64,000 nt of DNA from Pseudonocardia sp. MH-G8 (GCF_002262885.1 NZ_NKYF01000029.1:59860-123859); one strand, 5' to 3'. Positions 36,855 through 46,124 are shown, counted from the first letter of the stretch. Notes: generated by a model from the letters alone, not told the origin. Made by a program: numbers and translations.

Positions 36855-37802
36855 ATGGACTTCCGTTTCGACTCCGAGGATCAGCGGGTCCTGGACCAGG
36901 CCGCGGCCACGTTTCGCAAGTGGCTGAGTCCGCAGCGCCTGCTCGCGGCGGGGTCCGTCGCGGACGCCTGGGCGGGCGTCGCCGAGGACGGCTGGCTCGA
37001 GGTCGGCCGGTCGGACACGCACGACGAGACCGTCCCGCTCGCCCTGGTGGCCGGCATCGGCCGGGAGGCGGGCCGTGTGCTGGCCGGGGACGGCTTCGTC
37101 ACCAACGCGGTCCTGCTCGCGGGCACCGACGAGCCGTTGCCCCCGGGGGTCCTCCTCGTGGACGGCCGGCGCGCCGACGTGGCCGAGGGCAGGAGCGGTC
37201 CCGTGCCCTGGTGCTTCGGCGTCGAGGACGGGCTGCCTGCCTACCGCATCGCACCTGACGGAACGGTGCAGGTGGCCCGCGAGTGGGAGTACACGCCGGT
37301 GGAGCGGCTCGCGCTGGGCGTCGGCACCGTCACACCGCGCGCGTCGACCCAGGTGGCGCGGATCCGGCCGACCCCGCAGCTGCTGCTGTCCGCGCAGATC
37401 GTGCACGCTGCCACGCTCGTGGGGTTGGGTGAGGCGGCCCTGGCGGAGGCGGTCGACCACGCGAAGCAGCGCATGCAGTTCGGCTCTCCGATCGGTCGCT
37501 TCCAGGCGGTCAAGCACGCCCTCGCCGACGCGGCGGTCGCCGCCGAGATCGCGTGGAACGCCGTCCTGTACGCCGCTCTCCGTCCCACGCGGTGCACCGT
37601 CGACATCGCTGCGCTGCAGGCCAAGGAGGCGGCCGACCGGGCCACGCGCACCGCCGTGCAGACGTTCGGCGGCATCGCGATGACGTGGGAGCACGAGATG
37701 CACCTGTTCCTCAAGACCGCTCGCAGCAGCCGCCGCCGATTCGGGCACGTCGACGAACACGCGGCCCGGATCGGGGCCGACGTCACGGAGGGCCGATTCT
37801 GA
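36855..37802 (+). CDS. Acyl-CoA dehydrogenase family protein, short form (subunit 1)
   Basis: Flavoprotein-fold acyl-CoA dehydrogenase of 315 residues, clearly shorter than the 380 of a complete enzyme. N-terminal FRFDSEDQRVLDQAAATFRKWL and the C-terminal helical domain (MQFGSPIGRFQAVKHALADAAV, QTFGGIAMTWEHEMHLFLKTA) are conserved; the middle beta domain is reduced. It starts 2 bases after the ligase stop and is followed by a second dehydrogenase, a pairing known from actinobacterial alpha2beta2 acyl-CoA dehydrogenases used for bulky substrates. I infer it forms a heteromer with the next gene's product. Confidence 0.85.
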   Translation: MDFRFDSEDQRVLDQAAATFRKWLSPQRLLAAGSVADAWAGVAEDGWLEVGRSDTHDETVPLALVAGIGREAGRVLAGDGFVTNAVLLAGTDEPLPPGVLLVDGRRADVAEGRSGPVPWCFGVEDGLPAYRIAPDGTVQVAREWEYTPVERLALGVGTVTPRASTQVARIRPTPQLLLSAQIVHAATLVGLGEAALAEAVDHAKQRMQFGSPIGRFQAVKHALADAAVAAEIAWNAVLYAALRPTRCTVDIAALQAKEAADRATRTAVQTFGGIAMTWEHEMHLFLKTARSSRRRFGHVDEHAARIGADVTEGRF

Positions 37803-37818
37803 TGGAAGGCAGGACCGG

Positions 37819-38946
37819 ATGAACCTCGACGAGACCGCCGAGGACGCTGGCTTCCGGGCTGAGATCCGGGCGTGGCTGGCCGATCACGTCGCTCCCGCGA
37901 CCGGGTCCACCCCGACGTTCGCCGAGCGGCACGCGTTCGACCGTGCCCTCGCTCAGGCCGGGTACCTCGGCCGCTCCTGGCCGACCGCCTTCGGCGGCGC
38001 AGGCGCGGGCCCCGTCCAGGCGTCGATCCTGGACGAGGAGTGCGCCCGGGTCGGCTTCCCGCGGGCGCAGTCGCCGTCCCGGTTCGGCGTCGACCTGCTG
38101 TCTCCTGCGCTCTTCGCCCACGCGACGCGCGAGCAGCAGGACGAGGTGCTGCCGCCGATCCGGCGGGCCGAGACGCTGTGGTGCCAGGGCTTCTCCGAGC
38201 CCGAGGCCGGCTCGGACCTGGCGAACGTGCAGAGCTTCGCGGACGACCGGGGCGAGCATCTCGCTCTGAGCGGCAGCAAGATCTGGACGACGCAGGCGCA
38301 CGAGGCGGAATGGTGCTTCGCCCTGGTGCGCACGGACCGGCACGCGCCGCGGCACCACAACCTGTCGTTCGTGCTCTTCCGGATGGACCAGCCCGGCATC
38401 TCGATCCGGCCCATCCGCCAGGCCACCGGCGAGGCCGAGTTCAACGAGCTGTACTTCGACGACGTGCGCGTCGAGCACCGCCATGTGATCGGCGGGCTCG
38501 GCCAGGGGTGGCGGGTCGCGATGACGGTGACGGGCGCCGAACGCTCGTACGGGCAGCTGAGCCGCTTCCGCACCTACACCGCTCAGTTGGGGCAGATCGC
38601 GGCCATGGTGCGCGAGAGCAGTTCTGAGCGCCGCGTGTCGTGGGAGCGGACGCTGGGTTCGCTCGCGGCCGACCTCACGGGGATCCGGGACGCGTCCTAC
38701 AAGATCCTCTCGCTCGCGGCGGCGGGCGAGTCGCTCGAATCTTTGCCCTCGATCGTCAAGCTGTGGTGGAGCACCACCCACCAACGCCTGATGGACCTCG
38801 GTTCCGACATCGCGGCCGAGACCGACGGGGACCTCGAGTTCTGGAACACCGAGTGGCTGCGGTCCAGGGCCGAGTCGATCTACGCAGGGACCTCGCAGGT
38901 ACAGCGCAACATCATCGCCGAACGGATGCTCGGGCTGCCGAAGTAG
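37819..38946 (+). CDS. Acyl-CoA dehydrogenase, full-length form (subunit 2)
   Basis: FAD-dependent acyl-CoA dehydrogenase of 375 residues. Seen: WPTAFGGAGAGPVQASILDEECAR, the FAD-contact motif QGFSEPEAGSDLANVQ, KIWTTQAHEAEWCFALVRT, and the terminal AESIYAGTSQVQRNIIAERMLGLPK. The Arg-rich FAD-binding portion and the adenine-contact TSQ are kept. It lies 16 bases after the short subunit and is probably its partner. It introduces the alpha-beta double bond of the acyl-CoA made by the ligase. Confidence 0.9.
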   Translation: MNLDETAEDAGFRAEIRAWLADHVAPATGSTPTFAERHAFDRALAQAGYLGRSWPTAFGGAGAGPVQASILDEECARVGFPRAQSPSRFGVDLLSPALFAHATREQQDEVLPPIRRAETLWCQGFSEPEAGSDLANVQSFADDRGEHLALSGSKIWTTQAHEAEWCFALVRTDRHAPRHHNLSFVLFRMDQPGISIRPIRQATGEAEFNELYFDDVRVEHRHVIGGLGQGWRVAMTVTGAERSYGQLSRFRTYTAQLGQIAAMVRESSSERRVSWERTLGSLAADLTGIRDASYKILSLAAAGESLESLPSIVKLWWSTTHQRLMDLGSDIAAETDGDLEFWNTEWLRSRAESIYAGTSQVQRNIIAERMLGLPK

Positions 38947-38966
38947 CAGCGGAGGAAAGGAGAGCC

Positions 38967-39752
38967 ATGGACCACGGCGTGAACGTGGTGGATACAGGTC
39001 ACTACGCGGAGGTCGTGCTCGACCGCCCACCCGTGAACGCCGTCTCCCGGGGGATGTACAGCGAGCTGGTCTCGGTGTTCCGAGGCCTGTCGGCCCGGAC
39101 CGACGTGCACGCGGTGCTCCTGCGCTCGGCGAACGAGAAGATCTTCAGTGCCGGGGCGGACATCCGCGAGACACCGGAGGCCCCCGGCGACTACGAGCCG
39201 GCCGACGAGTACCGCCAGCGGCTGGCGCGCACCTGCTACGAGGCGATGTTGGACTGCACCCTTCCGACGATCGCGCTGGTGAACGGCGCTGCGCTCGGCG
39301 CAGGCGCGGCCCTCGCGGCGTGCTGTGACATCAGGGTCGCGGCCGAGTCGGCCCGGATCGGGCTCCCCGAGATCAATGTCGGCCGCTGCGGCGGCGGGCG
39401 GTACCTGGCCCGGCTCGTGGGGCAAGGCACGGTGCGGATGATGTACTTCACCGGCGAACCGATCGATGCCCAGCAGGCGCTGGCCATGCAGATCGTGCAG
39501 GCGGTGCACCCCGACGCGGTAGCGCTGGAGCAGGCGCGCGCGCTCGTGGAGTCGATCTCACGGAAGAGCCCGTACGGGCTGCGGCTGGCGAAGCAGGCCC
39601 TCAACGACTGCGAGGACATGGAGCTGCGGGCCGGCTACGCGCGGGAGCAGCAGTACACGATCCGGCTCGGCCGCACCCCGGACGCCGCGGAGGCGGCCCG
39701 CGCAGTGGTCGAGAAGCGGGATCCGGTGTGGACCTGGAACGGTGGCGGCTGA
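38967..39752 (+). CDS. Enoyl-CoA hydratase/isomerase (crotonase family)
   Basis: Crotonase-fold enzyme of 261 residues. The oxyanion hole is formed by SAGADIRE and NGAALGAGAALAACCDIRVA; LPEINVGRCGGGRYLARLVG lies where the catalytic Glu pair sits, but the second conserved Glu position is occupied by Cys/Gly, so it may be an isomerase or lyase rather than a straight hydratase. A strong GGAGGAAAGGAG precedes the ATG at 38967. Third step of the operon, acting on the enoyl-CoA product. Confidence 0.88.
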   Translation: MDHGVNVVDTGHYAEVVLDRPPVNAVSRGMYSELVSVFRGLSARTDVHAVLLRSANEKIFSAGADIRETPEAPGDYEPADEYRQRLARTCYEAMLDCTLPTIALVNGAALGAGAALAACCDIRVAAESARIGLPEINVGRCGGGRYLARLVGQGTVRMMYFTGEPIDAQQALAMQIVQAVHPDAVALEQARALVESISRKSPYGLRLAKQALNDCEDMELRAGYAREQQYTIRLGRTPDAAEAARAVVEKRDPVWTWNGGG

Positions 39753-39764
39753 GCCGGGCGGGCC

Positions 39765-40538
39765 ATGGAGAGCCTGGAGGGAGCCCGCGCTCTGGTCACC
39801 GGTGGGGCCGGCGCCATCGGCGCCGCGACGGTCTGCCGCCTCGCCGCGGCCGGAGCGGCGGTGGCGCTCGCCGACCGGGAACCGGACGTCGCGGCGGACG
39901 CCGCCCGCACGCTGACCGCCGACGGTCGAGCGGAATCGGGCGCCATCGTCCCGGTCGCCGGTGACGTCACCGACGAGGACGCGGTGCGCACCATGGTCGA
40001 CTCCGCCGTGCGGCAGTTCGGCGGCCTCGACATCGTGGTGAGCGGTGCCGGGGTCTGGCACGGTGCGCCCGTCGAGAGACAGGCGCTGGACGCCTGGGAC
40101 CGCGTCCACCACGTGAACCTGCGCGGGACCTTCCTCGTGTGCCGGGCGGCGGCCCCCCACCTCACCGACAGCGGCGAGGCCCGCATTGTCACGATCTCGA
40201 GCGCGGCGGCCCTGGGACGGCCCGACCGCGTGGCCTACTCCTCGGCGAAGATGGGCGTGCAGGGCCTGACCCGGGCGCTGGCCCTCGAGCTGGGCCCGCG
40301 GGGGTGCACGGTGAACGCCGTCGCTCCCGGAACGGTCCCCAGCGCGATGAGCGCCGAGGTCGCGGCGTACGCGGGGAGGCCGATGGCGGAGTACGAGGCC
40401 GCCGCGGCCGCGCGCGTTCCGATGCGCCGGTCCGGAACCCCGGAGGACGTGGCCGAGGCCGTGGCGTACTTCGTCTCCCCCCGCGCGGGCTTCGTCACCG
40501 GCCAGACCCTCTACGTCGACGGCGGCGCGACGCTGTAG
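39765..40538 (+). CDS. SDR-family 3-hydroxyacyl dehydrogenase (FabG-like)
   Basis: Classical short-chain dehydrogenase/reductase, 257 residues. Cofactor motif TGGAGAIGAAT at residues 12-22, NAG replaced by SGAG, catalytic Ser in ISSAAALGRPD and YSSAK (Tyr/Lys at about residue 155), and C-terminal GQTLYVDGGATL. An Asp after the second strand (ADREPD) suggests NAD preference. It is the last gene of the CoA operon, where it would oxidise the 3-hydroxyacyl intermediate. Its final 28 bases overlap the convergent LysR gene. Confidence 0.9.
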   Translation: MESLEGARALVTGGAGAIGAATVCRLAAAGAAVALADREPDVAADAARTLTADGRAESGAIVPVAGDVTDEDAVRTMVDSAVRQFGGLDIVVSGAGVWHGAPVERQALDAWDRVHHVNLRGTFLVCRAAAPHLTDSGEARIVTISSAAALGRPDRVAYSSAKMGVQGLTRALALELGPRGCTVNAVAPGTVPSAMSAEVAAYAGRPMAEYEAAAAARVPMRRSGTPEDVAEAVAYFVSPRAGFVTGQTLYVDGGATL

Positions 40539-41434
40539 CCACCCGGGGCGATCTCGGCGGCGATGTCGTCGAGCTCCGCGGTCAGGGCGCCGAGCACCGG
40601 GTTGCCGTGGTCGCGCCGCCACGCCAGGGCGAGCGGGAACGGGGGCATGTCGGCGACCGGAACCAGCACGATGCCCGGCACCCGCAGGTGGTCGGCCGAG
40701 ACCGGGACCACCCCGATACCCGTCCCGACCGCGACCAGCAGCATGATCGTGTGGGTGTCCGGGGCCTCCTGGACGATGTTCGGGGTGAAGCCGCGGTCGA
40801 CGAAGGCGCTGTGGATCAGGGTGACGGCGGCCGAACCGCGGTTGCTGGGATAGCTGATGATCGGCTCCGCCTGCAGGTCGGCGATGGTGACCTGGTCCCG
40901 GTCCGCCAATCGGTGACCGATCGGCAGCACGGCCGCCGCGCGGTGCTCGGTGATCCTCCGGACGGCGATGTCGGTGCCGCCCACCGGAAGCCGGACGAGC
41001 GCGGCGTCGATCTCCTTGCGCTCCAGCTGCTCGATGAGCTCACCGCCGAAGGCGGGGCCGGAGATCTCCAGCCGGATGCGCGGTCGGGACTGCCGGAGCC
41101 GGGTGGCCATCTGGACGACGACCTCGTAGAACGTCGGTCCGCTCACCCCCAGGCGCAGGGTCCCGGTGTGCCCGGAGGCGGCCAGGCGGGCCGAGCGAGG
41201 GGCCGTGTCCGCTGCCGCCACCGCCCGCCGCGCATCGGCGAGGAACGCGACGCCCGCCGGGGTCAGCCGGACCTGCCGCGTGGTGCGATCCAGCAGCCGT
41301 ACCCCCACCTCGTGCTCGATGCGCTTGATCTGCTGCGAGAGCGGTGGCTGCGCCATGTGCAGGCGCTCTGCGGCCCGACGGAAGTTCAGCTCCTCGGCGA
41401 CCGCGATGACGGCCCTCATGTGGCGCAGCTCCAT
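40511..41434 (-). CDS. LysR-family regulator (CatR/BenM-like)
   Basis: LysR-type regulator of 307 residues with the recognition helix region LNFRRAAERLHMAQPPLSQQIKRIEHEVGVRLLDR (AQPPLSQQI is typical of the aromatic-acid CatR/BenM branch). The effector domain follows from residue 90. It converges on the SDR gene and is divergent from the TRAP operon, so it separates an enzyme operon from a transport operon. A dyad ATCAA-N12-TTGAT lies just upstream, and a related half site lies before the enzyme operon; it probably controls both. Confidence 0.9.
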   Translation of the reverse strand: MELRHMRAVIAVAEELNFRRAAERLHMAQPPLSQQIKRIEHEVGVRLLDRTTRQVRLTPAGVAFLADARRAVAAADTAPRSARLAASGHTGTLRLGVSGPTFYEVVVQMATRLRQSRPRIRLEISGPAFGGELIEQLERKEIDAALVRLPVGGTDIAVRRITEHRAAAVLPIGHRLADRDQVTIADLQAEPIISYPSNRGSAAVTLIHSAFVDRGFTPNIVQEAPDTHTIMLLVAVGTGIGVVPVSADHLRVPGIVLVPVADMPPFPLALAWRRDHGNPVLGALTAELDDIAAEIAPGGYSVAPPST

Positions 41435-41487
41435 ACAACTCCTCCTCCGTGCCCTCGGCCTCGGTCGACCGAACTGATACTCCGAGA

Positions 41488-41512
41488 GATATCAATCGAG
41501 GGCAATTTTGAT
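41488..41512. promoter_or_regulatory. Dyad ATCAA-N12-TTGAT in the LysR/TRAP divergent promoter
   Basis: ATCAA (41491-41495) and TTGAT (41508-41512) form an inverted repeat in an AT-rich patch within the 185-base divergent spacer. The left part is the box GATATCAATCGAGG shared with 34580. The position suits a LysR binding site. Confidence 0.5.
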
Positions 41513-41619
41513 CTTAGACCTCATCGATTGTGCTCCCTAGCGTGAGCTCCACCCGAAGACGGCGACGGGGCCTGCGTCTCGATGGGGCCCGACGCCTCGG
41601 TCGACCCTCGAGGAGCGTC

Positions 41620-42675
41620 ATGGGCAGTGCAGCCGGGCGGCGGAGGTGGGTGCGGGGATGGGCCGCGCTCGCCGCCGTCATCCCCCTACTGGGCGCGGTC
41701 GCGTGTTCGAGCGGCCGAAATGCCCCTTCCGGCGCGCAGATCAGGCTCACCGTCGCCGACTCGAAGTCCACGAAGCACTACGTCGTGGAGGGTGCCCTCG
41801 TTCCCTGGATGCACTGCATCGAAGAGGGGACCGGCGGCCGGGTGGGCTTCGACTTCTTCCCGGCCGAGCAGCTCGGTGCGCTCGCCGACTATCCGTCCCT
41901 GCTCCGGCACGGGCTCGTCGACGTCGCCTACGTCCCGCCCGCGCAGTTCGAGGGCGAGATGCCCTTGTCGGAGGTCCACACGCTCCCCGGGCTGTTCACC
42001 GACTCCGTCGTCGCCTCGCAGGTGTTCGCGCGAGCCTCGAAGGAGACCGAGATCGCCGAGGTCGACTACCTCCACAACGGGATGCGCCCCCTGTGGGGGG
42101 CCATGACCGTACCGAGCGAGATCTTCACCCGCGGGCCCGTGAAGTCGCTGGCCGACATGGCGGGGATGAAGTTGCGCGGGAGCGGAGGCACCCTTCAGGC
42201 GGTCCTGGACCAGTTCGGCGTGAACACGCTGACGTTGCCCACGACGGAGGTCTACCAGGCGATCGAGACCGGTACGGCGGACGGCACGGTGATGGCGACC
42301 GCCAGCGTGGCCAGCTACTCCGTGGACGAGGTCACCCGCTACGCGACCGACGGCGCCGATCTCGGGACGTTCTGGACCTCCTACGCGATCTCCGCCGGTA
42401 CCTGGGACGAGCTTCCCGAGGATGTCAGGGCGGTGTTCGACAGGTGCGACGAGCAGGCGGTCGAGAACGGCGCCGCGGCGACCGAGGCCGCCACCGAGAA
42501 GGCCCGTGCGCGTTTCGAGTCGGAGGAATTCGTCTTCACCCCGCTTCCCGCCGCCGATCGGCAGTCACTGCAGCACATCTACGAAGGGGTGGCATCGACG
42601 TGGGCCGAGGACAAGCGGGGGATCGGCGGGCCGCAGGTCCTCTCCTACATTCGCGACCACCTCACGAGGAGCTAG
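41620..42675 (+). CDS. TRAP transporter solute-binding lipoprotein (DctP family)
   Basis: Solute receptor of 351 residues. Signal peptide ends in lipobox GAVAC (Cys29). Binding-domain segments include FFPAEQLGALADYPSLLRHGLVDVAY and GMKLRGSGGTLQAVLDQFGVNTLTLPTTEVYQAIETGTADGT. The usual Arg-x-x motif reads KLRGSG, as in receptors for hydrophobic or aromatic acids rather than C4-dicarboxylates; that is inference. The ATG at 41620 has GAGGAG 5 bases upstream. First gene of a three-gene TRAP operon feeding the CoA pathway. Confidence 0.9.
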   Translation: MGSAAGRRRWVRGWAALAAVIPLLGAVACSSGRNAPSGAQIRLTVADSKSTKHYVVEGALVPWMHCIEEGTGGRVGFDFFPAEQLGALADYPSLLRHGLVDVAYVPPAQFEGEMPLSEVHTLPGLFTDSVVASQVFARASKETEIAEVDYLHNGMRPLWGAMTVPSEIFTRGPVKSLADMAGMKLRGSGGTLQAVLDQFGVNTLTLPTTEVYQAIETGTADGTVMATASVASYSVDEVTRYATDGADLGTFWTSYAISAGTWDELPEDVRAVFDRCDEQAVENGAAATEAATEKARARFESEEFVFTPLPAADRQSLQHIYEGVASTWAEDKRGIGGPQVLSYIRDHLTRS

Positions 42676-42677
42676 GG

Positions 42678-43211
42678 ATGCCACCGGAGGTGGTGAGCGG
42701 GAGCACCGAACGGGCCGTGCGGCGCGCCGTTCGTGTTCTGGACACCGTCGCGATCGCGAGCAGCGGAGCAGGCCTGATCGTGATCCTGCTGGTGACGCTC
42801 GCCCAGGTCGTGACCCGGCTCGCCGGCGGGATCCAGGGTGTCGTGGATCTGACGGCGCAGTTCGTGATGCCGGTCGTGGTGCTGTTCGCCATCACGGTGA
42901 CGGAGCGGGAGGGACGGCACGTCCGGGTCGTGATGTTGGCCGAGCGGATGTCGGAGACCACGCAGTGGTGGTTCCGCCTCGTCAGCCGAGTGGTCACGAT
43001 CGGGCTCGTCCTCATGATCACGATCTCGACGGCGGGCGCCGCCGTCGACGCCTACGAGCGGGGAGTGGACACCTCGGGGGACATCCACCTCCCGCTCGTC
43101 ATCGTCCTCACGATCCCGGCGGTGGCGTTCGCGGTGCTGCTCGCCCGGGTCACCGCCGACGTGGCCCTCACCGTCGTCGAGGCCGCATCGCGCAGGGGTC
43201 GGGCATCGTGA
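42678..43211 (+). CDS. TRAP transporter small permease (DctQ family)
   Basis: Four-helix membrane protein of 177 residues: VAIASSGAGLIVILLVTLAQVVTRL, then VVDLTAQFVMPVVVLFAITVTEREGRHVRVVMLAER, the expected DctQ order with the conserved charged loop. It starts 2 bases after the receptor stop. Its stop overlaps the GTG of the large permease. Confidence 0.88.
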   Translation: MPPEVVSGSTERAVRRAVRVLDTVAIASSGAGLIVILLVTLAQVVTRLAGGIQGVVDLTAQFVMPVVVLFAITVTEREGRHVRVVMLAERMSETTQWWFRLVSRVVTIGLVLMITISTAGAAVDAYERGVDTSGDIHLPLVIVLTIPAVAFAVLLARVTADVALTVVEAASRRGRAS

Positions 43212-44542
43212 GCGCGATCATCCTGTGCAGCCTCCTTCTCGCCCTGCTCATCCTCGTCGGGGTCCCGGTCGGCTACGCGATGGGTGTCGCCGGCGCGATC
43301 GGCCTCTGGCTGTACGGCGGAACGGAGGCGCTGACCGGAATCCTGGCCACCGCCCCGTACCGCCAGTCCGCGTCGTGGCTGTTGGTGGCGCTGCCGATGT
43401 TCGTCCTCATGGCGGAGCTCATGAACACCGCCGGCATGTCGCGGCGGTTGTTCCGCGCGGTCGACGTGTGGCTGCGCCGGGTGCCCGGCAACCTGGCCGT
43501 CGCAACGGTCGTATCCACGGCCCTATTCGGAGCGATCTCCGGCTCGTCCAGCGCCGCGACGGCGACCATGGCGAAGACGGCGATCCCGGAAATGCAGCGA
43601 TACCGCTACGACGACCGCCTCGCCCTCGGGACCGTCGCCTCGGCGGGCAGCCTCGCCATGCTCATCCCGCCGAGCGTCGTACTGATCATCTACGGCATCC
43701 TGGCCGAGGTCTCGATCGGGGACCTGTTCCTGGCGGGGATCGTGCCCGGCATCCTGACCGCGGGCCTCTATGTCGTCGTCGTCATGGGCTGGGTGAGGCT
43801 CCGGCCGGGCATCGTCGCGTCCGAGCGGGACCTCGCACGGGTGGGCGCGTCCGTGGGTGCCGAGCCGGACGCGCCGCCGTCCGAGGAGATCACGTGGGCC
43901 GACCGGCTCGCCTCGCTGCGCGACCTCGGCCCGGTCCTGCTGCTGTTCGTCGCGATCATGGGTGGGATCTACTCGGGTCTCTCGACGGTCACCGAGGCGG
44001 CCGCCGTCGGCGCCGGGGGCGCCTTGCTGCTCACGCTGGCCGGCCGATCGATCGACATGAGGAGCTTCCTCCGCGCGCTGGCCGAGACGGCGAAGACCAC
44101 GGGCATGGTGTTCACGATCATCATCGGGGCCCACATCTTCGGCTATCTCCTGACGTTGACCCGCGCCACGGAGAGCGTCGTCGGCTTCATCGAGGGCCTC
44201 CCGGTGCCGCCGTGGGTGGTCCTCGCGACGCTGCTCGTGATGTATCTCCTGCTCGGGTTCGTGATGGACCAGCTTGCGATCCTGGTCCTGACGATCCCGC
44301 TGGTGTTCCCGGTCATCGTCGACCTCGGCTACAACCCCGTGTGGTTCGGGATCCTCATCGTCAAGACGGTCGAGATCGGGCTGGCCACACCACCACTCGG
44401 GCTCAACGTGTTCATCGGCTCCTCGATCAGCGGCATCTCGTTGAGCAAGGGCTTCCGCGGTGTGAGCCGGTTCGTGGTCGCCGACCTGCTCCTGCTGGTG
44501 CTGCTGGCGCTGTTCCCGGGGATCGTGCTCCTCCCGCTGTGA
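43208..44542 (+). CDS. TRAP transporter large permease (DctM family)
   Basis: Large permease of 444 residues starting at GTG 43208 (GTGA overlap). Diagnostic segments: LFGAISGSSSAATATMAKTAIPEM, SLAMLIPPSVVLIIYGILAEVSIGDLFLAGIVPG, STVTEAAAVGAGGALLL and GLATPPLGLNVFIGSSI. Forms the ion-coupled importer with the two preceding genes. The last gene of its operon. Confidence 0.93.
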   Translation: MSAIILCSLLLALLILVGVPVGYAMGVAGAIGLWLYGGTEALTGILATAPYRQSASWLLVALPMFVLMAELMNTAGMSRRLFRAVDVWLRRVPGNLAVATVVSTALFGAISGSSSAATATMAKTAIPEMQRYRYDDRLALGTVASAGSLAMLIPPSVVLIIYGILAEVSIGDLFLAGIVPGILTAGLYVVVVMGWVRLRPGIVASERDLARVGASVGAEPDAPPSEEITWADRLASLRDLGPVLLLFVAIMGGIYSGLSTVTEAAAVGAGGALLLTLAGRSIDMRSFLRALAETAKTTGMVFTIIIGAHIFGYLLTLTRATESVVGFIEGLPVPPWVVLATLLVMYLLLGFVMDQLAILVLTIPLVFPVIVDLGYNPVWFGILIVKTVEIGLATPPLGLNVFIGSSISGISLSKGFRGVSRFVVADLLLLVLLALFPGIVLLPL

Positions 44543-44900
44543 CGAGCACCATGAGTGAGAAGGCGACCCATCGGTTTGCTCAGGCCGACGATGGCCGCAG
44601 CGGCGGCGAGGTCGAGCGGACCCAGGTCCGGGTGTACGAACTGCTGATACCAAGCTGTCTCAAGTGATCTTGGCTGGAGAGGGCTCGGTCATGGCCTCCT
44701 AGCGCGAGCCGGGGAACTGAAGGGCGCTGATCTGCGGCGGACTCTTCGCGCTCGTGCTGGTTACTGCTTCGCGGCCCCTGTCCGGCCGAACCCTTTCCGG
44801 AACCGGCTCATCGGTTAGGGTCCGCCGGTGGGATCGGGGAGGTTCGAGCCGGGGGTGCGTTGCTGACCCGCGTCCCGGCGGAGTGACGGAGGACGGACGA
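44543..44900. other. Intergenic with a 38-codon orphan frame
   Basis: Within this gap the plus-strand frame 44551-44667 reads MSEKATHRFAQADDGRSGG and then a segment with TQVRVYELL, which recalls the first helix of GntR regulators (xxVYxxLRxRIL). It then stops, so at best it is a truncated remnant. The rest holds the PucR promoter; no clear -35/-10 pair is visible. Confidence 0.3.
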
Positions 44901-46124
44901 GTGGCGACGCCTGGGCTTCAGGAACTCGCTGACCGTCTCGCGTCGCAGCTCGAGCGGTCGATCACAGTCGTCGACCCCGAGATCCGCATTCTCTGTGCGA
45001 GCGCGCACTACGGGGACGAGGATGACGCGCGGGTGCGTGCGATCCTGCAGCGGGTGGCGGTCCCGGAGGTCTACCGGCACATCCAGGCGCACGGCGTGCG
45101 CCGCTGGTCGGGAACCGGTCACGTCGCGGCCGACGCGGCGCTCGGGTTCAAGCAGCGGCTTGTCATCCCGATCCGCCACGGTTCCCACCTGCTCGCCCAC
45201 CTCATGATCATCGACGAGCCCGGACATGAGCTCCGGCGCCCCGAGGTCGCGGAAGCGGAGCAGGTGGCGGTTCTGATGGCTCGTGTCCTCGAGCGCGACC
45301 ACCGGGAGTCCGTACGGCACGGCGCTGAGCGGGTCCAGCTGCTCGACGATCTCTTCGCCGACAACGACGCCACCCGCGAGCGAGCGGTTCACCTCGCCTC
45401 GGAGACCTTCGCCGGTCCGACGGACCGGATCAGTGTCATGACGCTGACGGTCCTGTCCCCGCGGCTGCAGGAGGCGGAGCGCCTGTCGCTGGTCATGGAG
45501 GCAGGGCTGCAGAACCTCGCGCGACGCGAGCGATCCCACGTCTACCACGTCGTCGACGGGTCGGAAGCGACGATCATCTCGGTGTCGCCCCGCGATCCGG
45601 GCCCGGACGATGTGCGTGCGCTCGGCCGGCGTGCGCTCGAGGCCGTCGAGTCGTTGCTCGGGCCGTCCTCCCGCTGCGTCGTCGGCCTGCCGGCGCAGTC
45701 GAACTCGTTGACCGGGATGCCGCAGGCCCGTCGTCAGTCCCGGCTCGCGGCCGAGGCGGCGAGCCTGCTCCCCGGCCTTCGTCCTGTCGCCGGGTTCGCG
45801 GACCTGGGCGCGTACGCGGTACTCCTGCGGATTCCACGGGAGGAGCTCGAGGACGTCGTCCCTCCGGGGCTGCGTCGGCTGCTCGAGAGCGACTCGCGTG
45901 GGCTGCTCAGGGAGACGCTCGAGGTGTACCTCGCCGAGGCGGGCTCGGTGCCGGCCACCGCTGATCGGCTGAGCCTGCACCGGACCTCGCTCTACTATCG
46001 TCTCGGTCAGATCCGGGACCGCCTGGGGCTCGACCTGCGGCGAGGCGAGGATCGCCTCGTCGTGCACCTCGGCCTGCGGGCGCTCGCCGTGCTCGACGCG
46101 ATCGTCGTGGTCGAGAGCCGGTGA
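44901..46124 (+). CDS. PucR/CdaR-family transcriptional regulator (HTH_30)
   Basis: Regulator of 407 residues. The N-terminal part (LASQLERSITVVDPEIRILCAS; HLLAHLMIIDEPG) resembles a GAF/sugar-diacid-recognition-like sensor. The C-terminus is the PucR helix-turn-helix LYLAEAGSVPATADRLSLHRTSLYYRLGQIRDRLGLDL. I chose the GTG at 44901 because GGAGGA lies 7 bases upstream; GTG 44883 is the alternative. It converges with the symporter gene across a shared terminator. PucR/CdaR proteins typically activate uptake and breakdown of purines or hydroxy acids; here the MHS symporter and aldolase are candidates. Confidence 0.88.
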   Translation: MATPGLQELADRLASQLERSITVVDPEIRILCASAHYGDEDDARVRAILQRVAVPEVYRHIQAHGVRRWSGTGHVAADAALGFKQRLVIPIRHGSHLLAHLMIIDEPGHELRRPEVAEAEQVAVLMARVLERDHRESVRHGAERVQLLDDLFADNDATRERAVHLASETFAGPTDRISVMTLTVLSPRLQEAERLSLVMEAGLQNLARRERSHVYHVVDGSEATIISVSPRDPGPDDVRALGRRALEAVESLLGPSSRCVVGLPAQSNSLTGMPQARRQSRLAAEAASLLPGLRPVAGFADLGAYAVLLRIPREELEDVVPPGLRRLLESDSRGLLRETLEVYLAEAGSVPATADRLSLHRTSLYYRLGQIRDRLGLDLRRGEDRLVVHLGLRALAVLDAIVVVESR

